Translations under genes and position numbers: made by a program
Shown here: piece after piece, positions 35,371-43,524 of the stretch
How the letters are laid out: each line of letters starts with the position of its first letter
How positions within the stretch are numbered: the stretch's first letter is position 1
Notes under the pieces: generated by a model
Told to the model about the DNA's origin: nothing
Seen by the model: the letters and a program-made list of their open reading frames with translations, nothing else
Databases searched by the model: none
NCBI GenBank assembly: GCA_964473525.1
Contig: CAYYPK010000008.1
Span: forward strand, 160,818 to 224,817
Direction: 5' to 3'
From: GCA-2687025 sp964473525
Lineage (GTDB): Bacteria; Poribacteria; WGA-4E; GCA-2687025
DNA length: 64,000 nucleotides

Positions 35371-35541
35371 GGACCTGACCCCTAACCATGTGCGCAGGCG
35401 GCGCGAGCGGCGACAGCCTACACGTTAGCGCCGCGCTCTTGGCTGCGCAACCCGCGCCGACGGGAGCCTTCGGCGACCCGTACGCGACCAGACCGTGACG
35501 CTCGCGCGCCACGGCCTGGGAGACGCATCGGGTTCTATTGC

Positions 35542-36318
35542 CTAGACGTCACACGTGTCGAACGCGGCCTTGAGAGCCTCGAGCTTGTCGCCCTTGGGAC
35601 TGAACTCATGGCCCACGTAGAGATCGTAGTCCGTGTCCGCGATGGCCTGCATGACAGGCGGATAGTAGATCTCCTGCGTCTCGTCCATGTCGTTGCGGCC
35701 TGGGTTGCCGGCAGTGTGGTAGTGTCCGAAGTGCTCGTGGTTGTCCCTGATCGTGCGAATCAGGTCACCTTCCATGATCTGCATGTGGTAGATGTCGTAG
35801 AGCAGCTTCACGCGCGACGAGCCGACGGCTTCGCAGAGCTGCACGCCCCACGGTGTGCGGTCGCACTGGTAGTCGGGGTGGTTGACCTTGCTGTTCAGCA
35901 GCTCGACGTTGAGGTTGATGCCCTTCTCCTCGGCGTACCCCTTCACCTTGTCGAGCCCCTCGGCGCAGATCTCGATACCCTCTTCGTCGCTGAGGCCGTT
36001 GCGATTGCCGCTGAAGCAGATCAGCCCTGGGATGCCACGGTCGGCGGCGATGTCGATGCTCTCGTGCAGCTCTTCCTGAATGCGCGCGTGGTTGCTGCGC
36101 ACGTTCAGGCCGTCCGGCAGCGAGTCGTGCCCGCACATGCTGGCGACGACAATGCCGTGCTTCTCGGCGAGTTCGCAGATGTCGTCGAACGGCGCGCCGC
36201 TGCGTCCCCACAGTTCGATGGCGGCGTAGCCGATTTCCGCGGCGCTGCCTACGAGCTCGTCGAGGGTCTGCTCCCCGTGATACAGCGGGTAGCAGAACGA
36301 CTGCTTGATCTTGCCCAT
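35542..36318 (-). CDS. Hydroxypyruvate isomerase-like TIM-barrel sugar isomerase/epimerase
   Basis: 258 residues from ATG 36318, with AAGGAAG 7 nt upstream. It belongs to the xylose-isomerase-like TIM-barrel group and resembles hydroxypyruvate isomerase. Metal and catalytic residues appear in order: Glu in LNVELLNSKVNHPDYQ, Asp and His in KLLYDIYHMQIMEGD, His in GHYHTAGNPGRND, and a final Glu in LYVGHEFSPKGD. Family members interconvert hydroxypyruvate and tartronate semialdehyde or epimerise keto sugars. The Gfo/Idh/MocA dehydrogenase upstream on the same strand fits a joint role in sugar or inositol-type catabolism. A MITE-like repeat separates the two, so they are perhaps separate transcripts. 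Confidence 0.88.
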   Translation of the reverse strand: MGKIKQSFCYPLYHGEQTLDELVGSAAEIGYAAIELWGRSGAPFDDICELAEKHGIVVASMCGHDSLPDGLNVRSNHARIQEELHESIDIAADRGIPGLICFSGNRNGLSDEEGIEICAEGLDKVKGYAEEKGINLNVELLNSKVNHPDYQCDRTPWGVQLCEAVGSSRVKLLYDIYHMQIMEGDLIRTIRDNHEHFGHYHTAGNPGRNDMDETQEIYYPPVMQAIADTDYDLYVGHEFSPKGDKLEALKAAFDTCDV

Positions 36319-36450
36319 TTCAGTGCTTCCTTCTGTGTGGCTGGGTGTCTACCTGAGCGCGGTTGGCGAACGTGCAGCCGCCCTGGCGGCTCCATGAGTC
36401 GAACCGTTGGCCCCTGACGGGTCGGTGAGGGCGAGCGCCTCGGCTCCTAT

Positions 36451-36531
36451 GTCATTCTGAGCCGAAGGCGAAGAATCCCTGCGGCAAGACGCCACACAGA
36501 GATGCCTCGCCGCTTCGCGCCCCGGAATGAC
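36451..36531. repeat. MITE-like interspersed element with GTCATTC/GAATGAC ends
   Basis: About 81 bp bounded by the inverted pair GTCATTC (36451-36457) and GAATGAC (36525-36531). Inside are GAGCCGAAGGCGAAGAATCC and GATGCCTCGCCGCTTCGCG, which can fold back partly on themselves. I know this wording (GTCATTCTGAGC...GGAATGAC) as a small non-coding repeat scattered through intergenic DNA of several environmental phyla. It contains no ORF. Only one copy is seen in this window. Confidence 0.7.
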
Positions 36532-36578
36532 GGTCCGCTAGCGCCCGTTGTGGGCACCCCCTCGGCCTCTACCGACGC

Positions 36579-37625
36579 CTACTTGATCTTGACGGACGCG
36601 CCCTTCTCGGCGGACTCGTAGATCGCGTCGAAGATCTTCATCAGCTTGAGGACTTCCTGTGACGGCACGGGCGAAGGCAGGCCCTTACGCACCGCGTTGT
36701 GGAACGACGGGAACTCCTTTGGCGTCCGCTTGAGGGGCGTGAGCTCCTCGTCTTTGAGGCCCTTCTTGCCGTCGTCGCTGTAGATGGTGACAGGGTTGCC
36801 TAGCGAGGCTCCCGCCTTGTCGCCGAGGATGAAGTCGCGACCCACGTCTCCGATGTGCGCTGCCCACGACGTCTCGACGGTGATCGTCGCGCCGTTGGCG
36901 AACTTCACCTGACCAACGCCGAGATCCTCGACGTCGAAGCCGTCGGGATCCCACTTGCCCCATCCGCCTGTGAAGATGGTGGGATCCTGCGCGAACTTCT
37001 GGTACGTCGCGCCGAACGCCTCGACGGGGTCCGGGTAGCCGATGAGGAATAGCATCAGGTCGAAGCTGTGGACGCCAATGTCGATGAGCGGCCCGCCGCC
37101 CGCGATTTCCTTCTTGACGAACGTCGGAGCGCCGGGGATGCCGCGCCGACGCAGAGCCATTGTGCGACCGTAGTACACGTCGCCGAGCAATCCCTGCTCA
37201 ATGCGCTTGCGGAGCGTCCAGGAGTGCGCGTTGAACCGCGACTGCAGGCCGATCTGCAGCACGAGACCGGTCTCCTCCGCCGCTTTCACCATCCGCGCGC
37301 CGTCCTTGGCGTTGCCGGCGAGCGGCTTCTCGCAAAGCACGTGCTTGCCTGCCTTAAGCGCCGCGATGGTCGGGTCGGCGTGGAAGCAGTTTGGCGTGCA
37401 GACGCTGATGGCGTCCAGCTCGTCCATCTCCATCATCTTGTTGTAGTCGGTGAAGACGTGGTCGATGTCGTTGCGCTCGGCGAACGCCTTCGCGCGCTCC
37501 TCGGAGATGTCGGCGCAAGCGATGATCTCGACGTTCGGGACGCTGAGGTGTCCGGGAACGTGCTTGCCTTGGGCGATGCCGCCCGATCCGACGAATCCAA
37601 CGCGTATCTTCTTGGGCCCGGCCAT
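36579..37625 (-). CDS. Gfo/Idh/MocA-family NAD(P)-dependent dehydrogenase
   Basis: 348 residues from ATG 37625, preceded by GAGGAA. The open frame begins at 37709, but homology starts at KKIRVGFVGSGGIAQGKHVP, the Rossmann motif. Also present are IIACADISEERAKAFAER, SVCTPNCFHADPTIAALKAG and the conserved HVLCEKPLAGNA with the catalytic Lys. The C-terminal alpha/beta half begins IAGGGPLIDIGVHSFDLMLF, where the Asp and His of the family lie. These enzymes oxidise or epimerise sugars and cyclitols and are strongly expanded in Poribacteria- and Planctomycetes-type genomes. The hydroxypyruvate isomerase-like gene lies 260 nt downstream. The substrate is unknown. Confidence 0.92.
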   Translation of the reverse strand: MAGPKKIRVGFVGSGGIAQGKHVPGHLSVPNVEIIACADISEERAKAFAERNDIDHVFTDYNKMMEMDELDAISVCTPNCFHADPTIAALKAGKHVLCEKPLAGNAKDGARMVKAAEETGLVLQIGLQSRFNAHSWTLRKRIEQGLLGDVYYGRTMALRRRGIPGAPTFVKKEIAGGGPLIDIGVHSFDLMLFLIGYPDPVEAFGATYQKFAQDPTIFTGGWGKWDPDGFDVEDLGVGQVKFANGATITVETSWAAHIGDVGRDFILGDKAGASLGNPVTIYSDDGKKGLKDEELTPLKRTPKEFPSFHNAVRKGLPSPVPSQEVLKLMKIFDAIYESAEKGASVKIK

Positions 37626-37736
37626 GGGGTATTCCTCGCGATGCTGACGTGTGTCGTGAGCGACAGGAAAGCTGCCGCGTATCCTACGGCCACGGGGAAA
37701 GCCGCGCAACGAGACGGCGCGAAGCCGACCGCGCTC

Positions 37737-38583
37737 TCAGTCGCCAAGCATCCAGTAGGAGCTGTGTGGCTCGCCTTGGCGCAACGAGCGGACCTGCCTA
37801 TGGGTCGCATCCGGATGACTCATGAAGCTCTGCCCCGCGGGCGATAGCATGTAGTCTGCGTAGTGCTTCAGCGCCAACCGACGGTACTCCTCCGCGCGCG
37901 CGGCGTCCTGTGCTGGGTCACCGGTCTGGAACGGCGTCGCCTCCTGTATGTGGGAGGCGTGAGTTAGCAGCATCCACAGGCCGCCGTATATCCCCGCCAG
38001 AGCGCGCCGCGCGTAGGCTACCTCCGAGGTTTCGGAAGCCCCGTACCTTTCGATGTACGCGCTGAGCGACGCGATCCACGGGTCGACGTTCTCGGGGGTG
38101 TTCAGTCCGGGTTCAAGCGCGTAATACTCGGCCGCCGCGCGGTGTTTCGTGTCGGGGTACTCCGCCAGCAGACCGCGCGCGAAGGCGTGCCCATACCTGA
38201 ACCTCCCGGCTGGCTCATACCAGCGGAAGCCTGCCCCGAGGCGGTTCAGCTGGCTCACGACGTCCCATTCGATGAGTCGTCGTTGCCATGCGCGCCGCGC
38301 TTGGTGGCCTTCCCCGGGGAGCGCCGTGCTCAGCCTCGTACCGAGTCGGGAGCCTGAGCTGCGCGGCGATCCCGGCACAGAGGCGTTCAGCCAGCCACAG
38401 AGCTTCCTCCTGAGCGTCGGATGGCTCGTGGCTCGTGAGGAGCGGCGTCAGGGCAAGGTACGCGTGAATGAAGCGGTCCTCGTACACCAGGGAGCGCGCC
38501 TCGTCGAGGGAGCCTGCCACGGCATGGCTCGTGAGCAGCGCAAGCGCGATTGACATGGCGACAAGCAGTGGCGCGCGTTCCAT
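37737..38583 (-). pseudogene. Secreted protein gene broken by an apparent frameshift
   Basis: Two minus-strand frames make one plausible protein. The first starts at ATG 38583, with GGGAG upstream and a signal peptide (LLVAMSIALALLTSHAVAG). It runs SLDEARSLVYEDRFIHAYLA to about YEAEHGAP, then turns into Arg/Pro-rich nonsense after roughly 38300. The second frame, open from 38378, becomes protein-like at EGHQARRAWQRRLIEWDVVS. It continues with WYEPAGRFRYGHAFARGLLA to a stop at 37737 after SYWMLGD. The switch probably lies between about 38290 and 38345. The joined product would be about 280 residues, helical and exported; I do not recognise the family. It may be a real pseudogene or an assembly/sequencing indel. 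Confidence 0.6.
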
Positions 38584-38734
38584 GACGGCTCCCAGGCTCG
38601 GTAACGGCTGTTTCTGCTCCGCTGTAGGCATAGCAGAGCCAGGGATCGCGATACGACCGGAAGCTACGTGTGGAAGGGATGAAGCGGGCGGACGTAAAGC
38701 GGCGGCAGTGCCACGCCACCTGAGCCCGGGCACA

Positions 38735-38766
38735 CGAAAGCGCGCCCATGGCGAGGCGCGCTTTCG
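38735..38766 (-). terminator. 12-bp stem hairpin downstream of the Ig-like lipoprotein gene
   Basis: CGAAAGCGCGCC (38735-38746) pairs perfectly with GGCGCGCTTTCG (38755-38766) around an 8-nt loop. It lies 26 nt past the stop of the minus-strand lipoprotein gene. It would end that transcript and shield the broken gene beyond it. No run of T follows on either strand, so strict Rho-independence is uncertain. Confidence 0.6.
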
Positions 38767-38791
38767 CGTTAGACAGAACGGTCGGTTAGAC

Positions 38792-39445
38792 CTATTCCTT
38801 CGCCTTCGTCGTGAAGGAGATGTCCACTTCCGTCACGTTGCCACCAGCGTCGGTGACTTCGCCGGTGACCGTGTATTCGGTCTCGTTGACGACAGGATCG
38901 TCCGGGTTGGCAGCCAATGTGACCGTGCCGTCATCGCCACCAGTCGGCGTCCACGATAGCGGGGAACCGCCTGCGGCGAATTCGATGTCAACGTCAAGGA
39001 TCGGCTCGTTGAAGTTAAGCGCGAGGCCGTCGGCCAGGTCAGCCGGGTCGACGTCGGTCTTACCGTCAACGTCCGGGTCCGTGCCCTCGAGGACAGCGGG
39101 ATCAGTGTCCGGCGCGGTGAGCGTGTAGTTCACCGTGGCGGATCCGCCGAGATCCCAGGCGACGCTGTTGGCCGCAGCCGTGACAGTGAACGTCCGCGCG
39201 GCGCCCGCGCCGTCAGCCGGCGTGCCATTGACGGTGACCGCGCCCGGATCCTTGTCGAAGGTCAACGTTGCGGTCGAGCCCTCGGGAACGGACGAGCCGT
39301 CTGCCGGGTTGGCGCCCGTCAGCACAGCGGCGGTGTCGTCGCCGCCGTCGTCGTCATCGCTGCTGCAAGCGACCATCAACGCGGAGAGTGAGATGACTAG
39401 CGCTGGCGCCATGAACAGCGAGAGCCATCGAAGAGATTTCCTCAT
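38792..39445 (-). CDS. Ig-like/Big-domain lipoprotein
   Basis: 217 residues from ATG 39445. A lipoprotein signal (MAPALVISLSALMVAC, lipobox MVAC) is followed by an SSDDDDGGDD linker of the kind common after lipid anchors. The rest is low in Lys/Arg and rich in Asp, Thr and Ala, with repeated beta strands: ATLTFDKDPGAVTVNG, SATVNYTLTAPDTDPA, LALNFNEPILDVDIEF and EYTVTGEVTDAGGNVTEVDI. The strand order suggests one or two bacterial Ig-like domains (the NPADGSSVPEGSTATLTF start is typical of Big_5-type repeats). Expected at the cell surface. Function is unknown; adhesive or structural is likely. Confidence 0.78.
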   Translation of the reverse strand: MRKSLRWLSLFMAPALVISLSALMVACSSDDDDGGDDTAAVLTGANPADGSSVPEGSTATLTFDKDPGAVTVNGTPADGAGAARTFTVTAAANSVAWDLGGSATVNYTLTAPDTDPAVLEGTDPDVDGKTDVDPADLADGLALNFNEPILDVDIEFAAGGSPLSWTPTGGDDGTVTLAANPDDPVVNETEYTVTGEVTDAGGNVTEVDISFTTKAKE

Positions 39446-39851
39446 GATGAGCCTCAGCTCCTTACCTTAGTTCTCGTTGTCGTTTCCCCGCCCACTCTTG
39501 GGATCAAGGAACCCCAGTTGGTCGAGTTTAGCCGATTTCTAGGAACTGAACAGTTCCAATGCGCCGAGCGCAACCATTGCACTCACGACGCCCGAACCAC
39601 ATATCGATGCCAAGTCGGTTCGTGCCGCGCGAACCTTAGCACGGTACCATACACGACACAACACCGCAAATCGTTACCGGTAGTCCACCGAATAGTGGAC
39701 GAACGCCTGAGCTATCGCTCCGGCGGGCGACTCTCGCCGCCGCGCTGCCCCGAAACGCCCACACGAGTCAGCGCCCATCGGCGCGGCCATGCGGACTCCC
39801 AGGTCAGCCGTAGGCAAGTGTAGCAAACCCCGGTATCGGTGTAAAGGGCAT
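39446..39851. other. 406-bp intergenic region upstream of the lipoprotein gene and downstream of dprA
   Basis: No credible gene on either strand. It is less G+C-rich than the coding DNA around it. It holds the leader of the minus-strand lipoprotein gene (AAGGAG at 39458-39463, complement), a 16-bp palindrome at 39542-39557, and on its far side the dprA terminator hairpin. The lipoprotein promoter should lie between about 39480 and 39600, but I cannot fix a -35/-10 pair. Confidence 0.5.
39542..39557. promoter_or_regulatory. 16-bp palindrome, possible operator
   Basis: GGAACTG (39542-39548) and CAGTTCC (39551-39557) are perfect inverted arms around AA. The site lies about 100 bp upstream of the lipoprotein gene's start, where a regulator could bind. 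The GAAC/GTTC half-sites are 6 bp apart, not the 4 bp of a Gram-positive LexA box, so I do not assign a regulator. Confidence 0.35.
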
Positions 39852-39862
39852 TTATATGCCCT
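39845..39862 (-). terminator. Rho-independent-type terminator overlapping the dprA stop
   Basis: AGGGCAT (39845-39851) pairs with ATGCCCT (39856-39862) around a 4-nt loop; the dprA stop codon (complement of 39852-39854) lies in the loop. On the minus strand the stem is followed by TTTACACC, a short T-run. The hairpin would end transcription of the dprA operon at its last codon. Confidence 0.5.
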
Positions 39863-40961
39863 CAAAATCCGCTTCCCAGGGGCATCCACAAGCGCCGGGG
39901 CCGCGACCCAGGCCGTGCAGCGCGGCGTAGTCTGGCACAGCCGCGCGCGCGTCGCAACCCCCTCCCAACTCCACGGCCTCACGCGCGTCTCGCCAGTAGG
40001 CGCGCGCGCGGCGTTGGCTCTTGTCAAAGAGCAACATTGGGTTAGGGAACTCCGTCTGGCTGTCTAGATGACTCAGCCAGTCGGAGATGCTGACGGCATC
40101 GTAGGAACGCCTGCCGCGCGCGACAAGTTCCGCCGTCCCCTCTGAGGCCACGCTCAGCGCAGCTGGATCCCAGACGGCGACGTCGCGGCGTTGCGCGTCG
40201 GCGAACCGCGCCGTGTGCAGGGCGCCATCCTCACGGCCGCTCTGTATCAGCATGATGCCCCGGCACAGGCCGCTGATGATGCGATTGCGCTTCACGAGAT
40301 GTCGCGCGCGGACATCCGCGATCAGGCGTTCCGACACCACGGCCCCAGCTCGGCCGACGTCAACCCCCAGTTGGCGATGCTCCGGCGGGTAGATAGACGT
40401 CAGGTCGTGGCCGACAACCGCGATAGACGCCCACTCTCCAGCCGCCGCGCCGTCGATGGCGGCTCGGTGCGCCGCGGCGTCCGTGCCGCGCGCTAGACCG
40501 CTAACGACGCACCAGCCATCCTCGCGGGCGACGCGCGCAACGTGTTCGGCAGCTTCGACCGCCTCTGGACATGGCCGCCGTGTGCCCACGATCGCCAGGG
40601 ATCGCTCTGGCATCAACCCGTCGAGACCCCAGCTCAGCAGCAGGGGCGGCGCGTCAGGGATCCTCCGCAAGGCGTCAGGGTAGGATGGTTCGTCGCGGAA
40701 CCGCGCGGTCACGCCACGCCTGCGCAGCGCGTCCCACCGGAGTCGTATCGCGTCGAGCTGATCGCGTTGCCCAATAACGCGCTCCGCCATGCCAAGCGAC
40801 ACGCCGAACACCGACACCAGCGCCGTGACATTGGCGGCCATCGCCTGCTCGGCTGTGCCGAACTCCCACAGAAGCCTCTCGAACCGCGCGGCTCCCATCC
40901 GCTCAATGGAGACCAGCGCTAGCCGCGCGATGCGCTCATCCTCGTCGTACGGCGCGTTCAT
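39852..40961 (-). CDS. dprA: DNA-processing protein DprA (DNA uptake/transformation)
   Basis: 369 residues from ATG 40961; the frame is open to 41126, but the upstream part is Cys/Arg-rich and not DprA-like. DprA binds incoming single-stranded DNA and loads RecA. The N-terminal helical part begins ERIARLALVSIERMGAARF. The Rossmann-like core has ERSLAIVGTRRPCPEAVEAA, WCVVSGLARGTDAAAHRAA, VVGHDLTSIYPPEH and KRNRIISGLCRGIMLIQSG. The core ends at DVAVWDPAA, where canonical proteins have a proline-glycine turn. A further 70 or so residues lack the usual winged-helix pattern. It is the last gene of a minus-strand group with LOG and a Trm112-like gene. No other competence gene is in the window. Confidence 0.9.
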   Translation of the reverse strand: MNAPYDEDERIARLALVSIERMGAARFERLLWEFGTAEQAMAANVTALVSVFGVSLGMAERVIGQRDQLDAIRLRWDALRRRGVTARFRDEPSYPDALRRIPDAPPLLLSWGLDGLMPERSLAIVGTRRPCPEAVEAAEHVARVAREDGWCVVSGLARGTDAAAHRAAIDGAAAGEWASIAVVGHDLTSIYPPEHRQLGVDVGRAGAVVSERLIADVRARHLVKRNRIISGLCRGIMLIQSGREDGALHTARFADAQRRDVAVWDPAALSVASEGTAELVARGRRSYDAVSISDWLSHLDSQTEFPNPMLLFDKSQRRARAYWRDAREAVELGGGCDARAAVPDYAALHGLGRGPGACGCPWEADFEGI

Positions 40962-41152
40962 GTGCGTTGACCCCACGTAGTAGCGATGCGTGAGACTACG
41001 CAATTGTCGCTCGCGCGTCAACCCGCGCCGCAGGCGATACGCAGGGGCCGGGTCGCACGGACACGGTGCGGCGTGCAAGCAGGGATAGCCGAAGAGCGGG
41101 GAGCGCCCTCCATCACCGACAGCCACTGCGCTATCGCATGGCTGATCGCGTC

Positions 41153-41992
41153 CTACGCAAGATCGCTTGGTTTCCCACCTGTCAGCTCCGGTTCCGAGCC
41201 AGCGAAGTACTGCTCGAAGCGCATCTTCAGTACGCCGAACGCCTCGTCTGGGTCGTCGGCGAACTCGAAGAGGTCCAGGTCGTCACGGGAAATCGCTCCC
41301 CAGTCGACGAGGGCCTCGAAATTGACGACGTCGTTCCAGTACTCGCGTCCGTAGATCAGCACGGCGACGCGACGCCGAATCTTGCGGGTCTGCATGAGCG
41401 TGAGCAATTCGAACAGCTCGTCGAACGTGCCGAAGCCACCTGGGAAGATCACGAGCGCCAACGCCGGCGTCACGAACCACCACTTGCGCATGAAGAAGTA
41501 GTGGAACTCGAACGCCAGGTCGCGCGGGACGTAGGGATTGACGCCCTGCTCAAAGGGGAGGCTGATGCCCAGGCCGACGGATTTCCCACCCGCGTCGGCG
41601 GCGCCGCGATTCGCGGCTTCCATGATCCCCGGCCCGCCTCCACTGCACACCATGAAACGCTCGTGCGCGGGCAGCGTCGTGGACCACTCGGTCAACCGTT
41701 GTGACAGCTCGCGCGCGTCCTCGTAGTAGGCATGTAGACGGTGGAGGCCCTTGGCCTTCGGGTCACCCGGGGGCATGCCTTCAAGATCCTCGGTAGCGGG
41801 GATACGCGCGGACCCGAAGAACACCACCGTGTTCCGTACGCCCTGCACGCGGAGCTGTCTGCGAGGCTCCAGGTACTCGGACAGGATGCGGATGATGCGG
41901 GCGTCCGAACTGTGCAGGAACTCGAAGTTCTCGTACGCCTTCGGAGGTACGTGGTTCTCGTGGTCGGTGACGTCGTCAAGATCCTCTGGCAT
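41153..41992 (-). CDS. LOG-family nucleotide 5'-monophosphate phosphoribohydrolase
   Basis: 279 residues from ATG 41992. The LOG/TIGR00730 family (lysine-decarboxylase-like Rossmann fold) removes ribose 5-phosphate from nucleotides, in plants to activate cytokinins and in bacteria mostly for nucleotide clean-up. Two signatures are plain: MVCSGGGPGIMEAANRGAAD and the catalytic FPGGFGTFDELFELLT (PGGxGTxxE). The extra N-terminal 60 residues (NHVPPKAYENFEFLHSSDAR) match the long bacterial subfamily. It lies 48 nt behind the Trm112-like gene and 191 nt before dprA on the same strand. No real lysine decarboxylase activity is expected. Confidence 0.92.
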   Translation of the reverse strand: MPEDLDDVTDHENHVPPKAYENFEFLHSSDARIIRILSEYLEPRRQLRVQGVRNTVVFFGSARIPATEDLEGMPPGDPKAKGLHRLHAYYEDARELSQRLTEWSTTLPAHERFMVCSGGGPGIMEAANRGAADAGGKSVGLGISLPFEQGVNPYVPRDLAFEFHYFFMRKWWFVTPALALVIFPGGFGTFDELFELLTLMQTRKIRRRVAVLIYGREYWNDVVNFEALVDWGAISRDDLDLFEFADDPDEAFGVLKMRFEQYFAGSEPELTGGKPSDLA

Positions 41993-42040
41993 GCGGCGCG
42001 CCTTGCTTGGGTAGGTGACCGGACGCGCGGCGGAGGCGCG

Positions 42041-42274
42041 CTAGAGGACGTCTTCGCGCTCGTGCGCGCGCATGATGCCCGCCCACTCGTCCTCGGTCAG
42101 TTGCTCGGAGTGTTCGTCGTCCACGAGCATGATAGGGATGCCGTTCTCAATGGAATACCGCCGTCGGGTCGCTCTGTCGGTCGATATTAGCTTCTCTGCC
42201 TCCTCGTCGTACACCAACGCCGCCTTGGACAGCGGGCAGACGAGAATCTCTAGGAGGTCTTCCTGAATGGCCAT
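42041..42274 (-). CDS. Trm112/YcaR-family small protein
   Basis: 77 residues from ATG 42274, with GGAGG 7 nt upstream. It matches the UPF0434/Trm112-like family: LLEILVCPLSKAALVYD at the start, then LISTDRATRRRYSIENGIPIM. In eukaryotes and archaea Trm112 activates methyltransferases; bacterial YcaR-like proteins are poorly known. The usual zinc-knuckle is not intact: only one Cys (CPLSKA) remains of CPxCK, so it probably does not bind zinc. It leads the LOG-dprA group. A methyltransferase partner is not adjacent. Confidence 0.85.
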   Translation of the reverse strand: MAIQEDLLEILVCPLSKAALVYDEEAEKLISTDRATRRRYSIENGIPIMLVDDEHSEQLTEDEWAGIMRAHEREDVL

Positions 42275-42390
42275 ATGGGGCCTCCGGGTGTGGGCGTCGA
42301 CCGGTTACGAGTGTAGAGGCGTGAACACCGTGGCGGCAAGCCGTGTTGAGGCAATCACGCCTGCGGTCTACCATCCCCACGGGCAGGTGC

Positions 42391-43524
42391 ATGGAGCTGT
42401 GGATGCGCGCGGACGTCATCGTCATCGGCGGCGGGATCATCGGCATGATGTGCGCCTACGAACTGAGTGGGCGTGGCGTTGATGTGATTGTAGCGGAGAG
42501 GAATGCGCGCATAGGGCGTGAGGCGTCGTGGGCGTCGCTGGGACTGTTGCGGCAGCGTGTCACGAGCGCGGACCCGTACGGCTGGATAGCGCGATACAGC
42601 GCGGACGCCTACCCCGAACTCGCCGCGTCTCTCCATGAGGAGTCCGGCATCGACCCGGAATACCGGAGACGTGGAGGGCTCGAGGCCGCCGTCACGCGCG
42701 AGAAGCTCGCCTCCTTGGAGAGATTCTACGCGTTCCACCGGTCGCGCGACCTTGCCGTCGAGTGGGCGCCGCCGGGAGATCTTCGAGAACTGGAACCCGC
42801 CCTGTCGCATGCCTGCCTCGGCGGGATCCGCTACGCGGACGACGCGCAGATACGACCGCCGAGAGTCCTCCGCGCGTTGGAAGCCGCGATTGTGGCGAGG
42901 GGCGGGCGCGTGGTCCAGGGTTTCGAGGCGTCGCGCGTCGTGGCGGGGTCAAGCGTTGCGGTCGAATCGGATGGCGCGAGCCTACATGCGGCCACGGTCG
43001 TGATCGCCGCCGGAGCGTGGTCGAAGTTCCTCGGAGACTCGGCCGGCGTCCTCCTGCCAGTCGCGCCGGTGCGGGGCCAGGCGTTGCTCTACGACGCGCC
43101 GCCAGTAATGCTGCGGCATGCATGCGGCGTTGAGAAGACGTACGTGGCCCAGCGAGACGACGGCGCCCTGCTCGTAGGCTCTACCCGCGACGACGTTGGT
43201 TTCGACTCCGGCACGTCGCCGGAGGGCATCGCGGAACTGAGGCGGCGGGCCGCGATGGCTTGCCCCAGCCTCGCCGAGATGGAGCCGGTCAGGGCGTGGG
43301 CTGGGCTACGTCCCGCGCCAGCGAGGCGGTTCCCGTACATCGGCGAGCTAGATCGGAACGTGTGGGTGGCGACCGGACATTTCCGCTATGGGTACATGCT
43401 GGCGCCGGGCACCGCGCGCGTCGTGGCTGACGGCATCACGTCGGGTGACACGCCCGTGCCGCTGGACGACTTCCATCCCGACCGGGACCGGGCGCGCGTC
43501 GAGGAGGATCAGTCGCGGTTGTAG
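42391..43524 (+). CDS. FAD-dependent glycine/D-amino-acid oxidase-like protein (DAO/ThiO type)
   Basis: 377 residues from ATG 42391; ATG 42403 is an alternative with GGAG 6 nt upstream, and the open frame to 42343 is unneeded. The FAD Rossmann motif is ADVIVIGGGIIGMMCAYELS, then VIVAERNARIGREASWAS. Later parts typical of ThiO/DAO oxidases are RYADDAQIRPPRVLRALEAA, VVIAAGAWSKFLGD, LPVAPVRGQALLYDAP, RAWAGLRPAPARRFPYIG and WVATGHFRYGYMLAPGTA. Glycine oxidase ThiO feeds thiamine synthesis, but no thi gene is near, so amino acid or sarcosine oxidation is equally open. Its 3' end overlaps smpB (convergent) by 16 nt. Confidence 0.88.
   Translation: MELWMRADVIVIGGGIIGMMCAYELSGRGVDVIVAERNARIGREASWASLGLLRQRVTSADPYGWIARYSADAYPELAASLHEESGIDPEYRRRGGLEAAVTREKLASLERFYAFHRSRDLAVEWAPPGDLRELEPALSHACLGGIRYADDAQIRPPRVLRALEAAIVARGGRVVQGFEASRVVAGSSVAVESDGASLHAATVVIAAGAWSKFLGDSAGVLLPVAPVRGQALLYDAPPVMLRHACGVEKTYVAQRDDGALLVGSTRDDVGFDSGTSPEGIAELRRRAAMACPSLAEMEPVRAWAGLRPAPARRFPYIGELDRNVWVATGHFRYGYMLAPGTARVVADGITSGDTPVPLDDFHPDRDRARVEEDQSRL

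Noticed and set aside
39542..39557. LexA-type SOS box
   Set aside because: GAAC and GTTC are 6 bp apart, not 4, and the gene downstream is a lipoprotein, not a repair gene.
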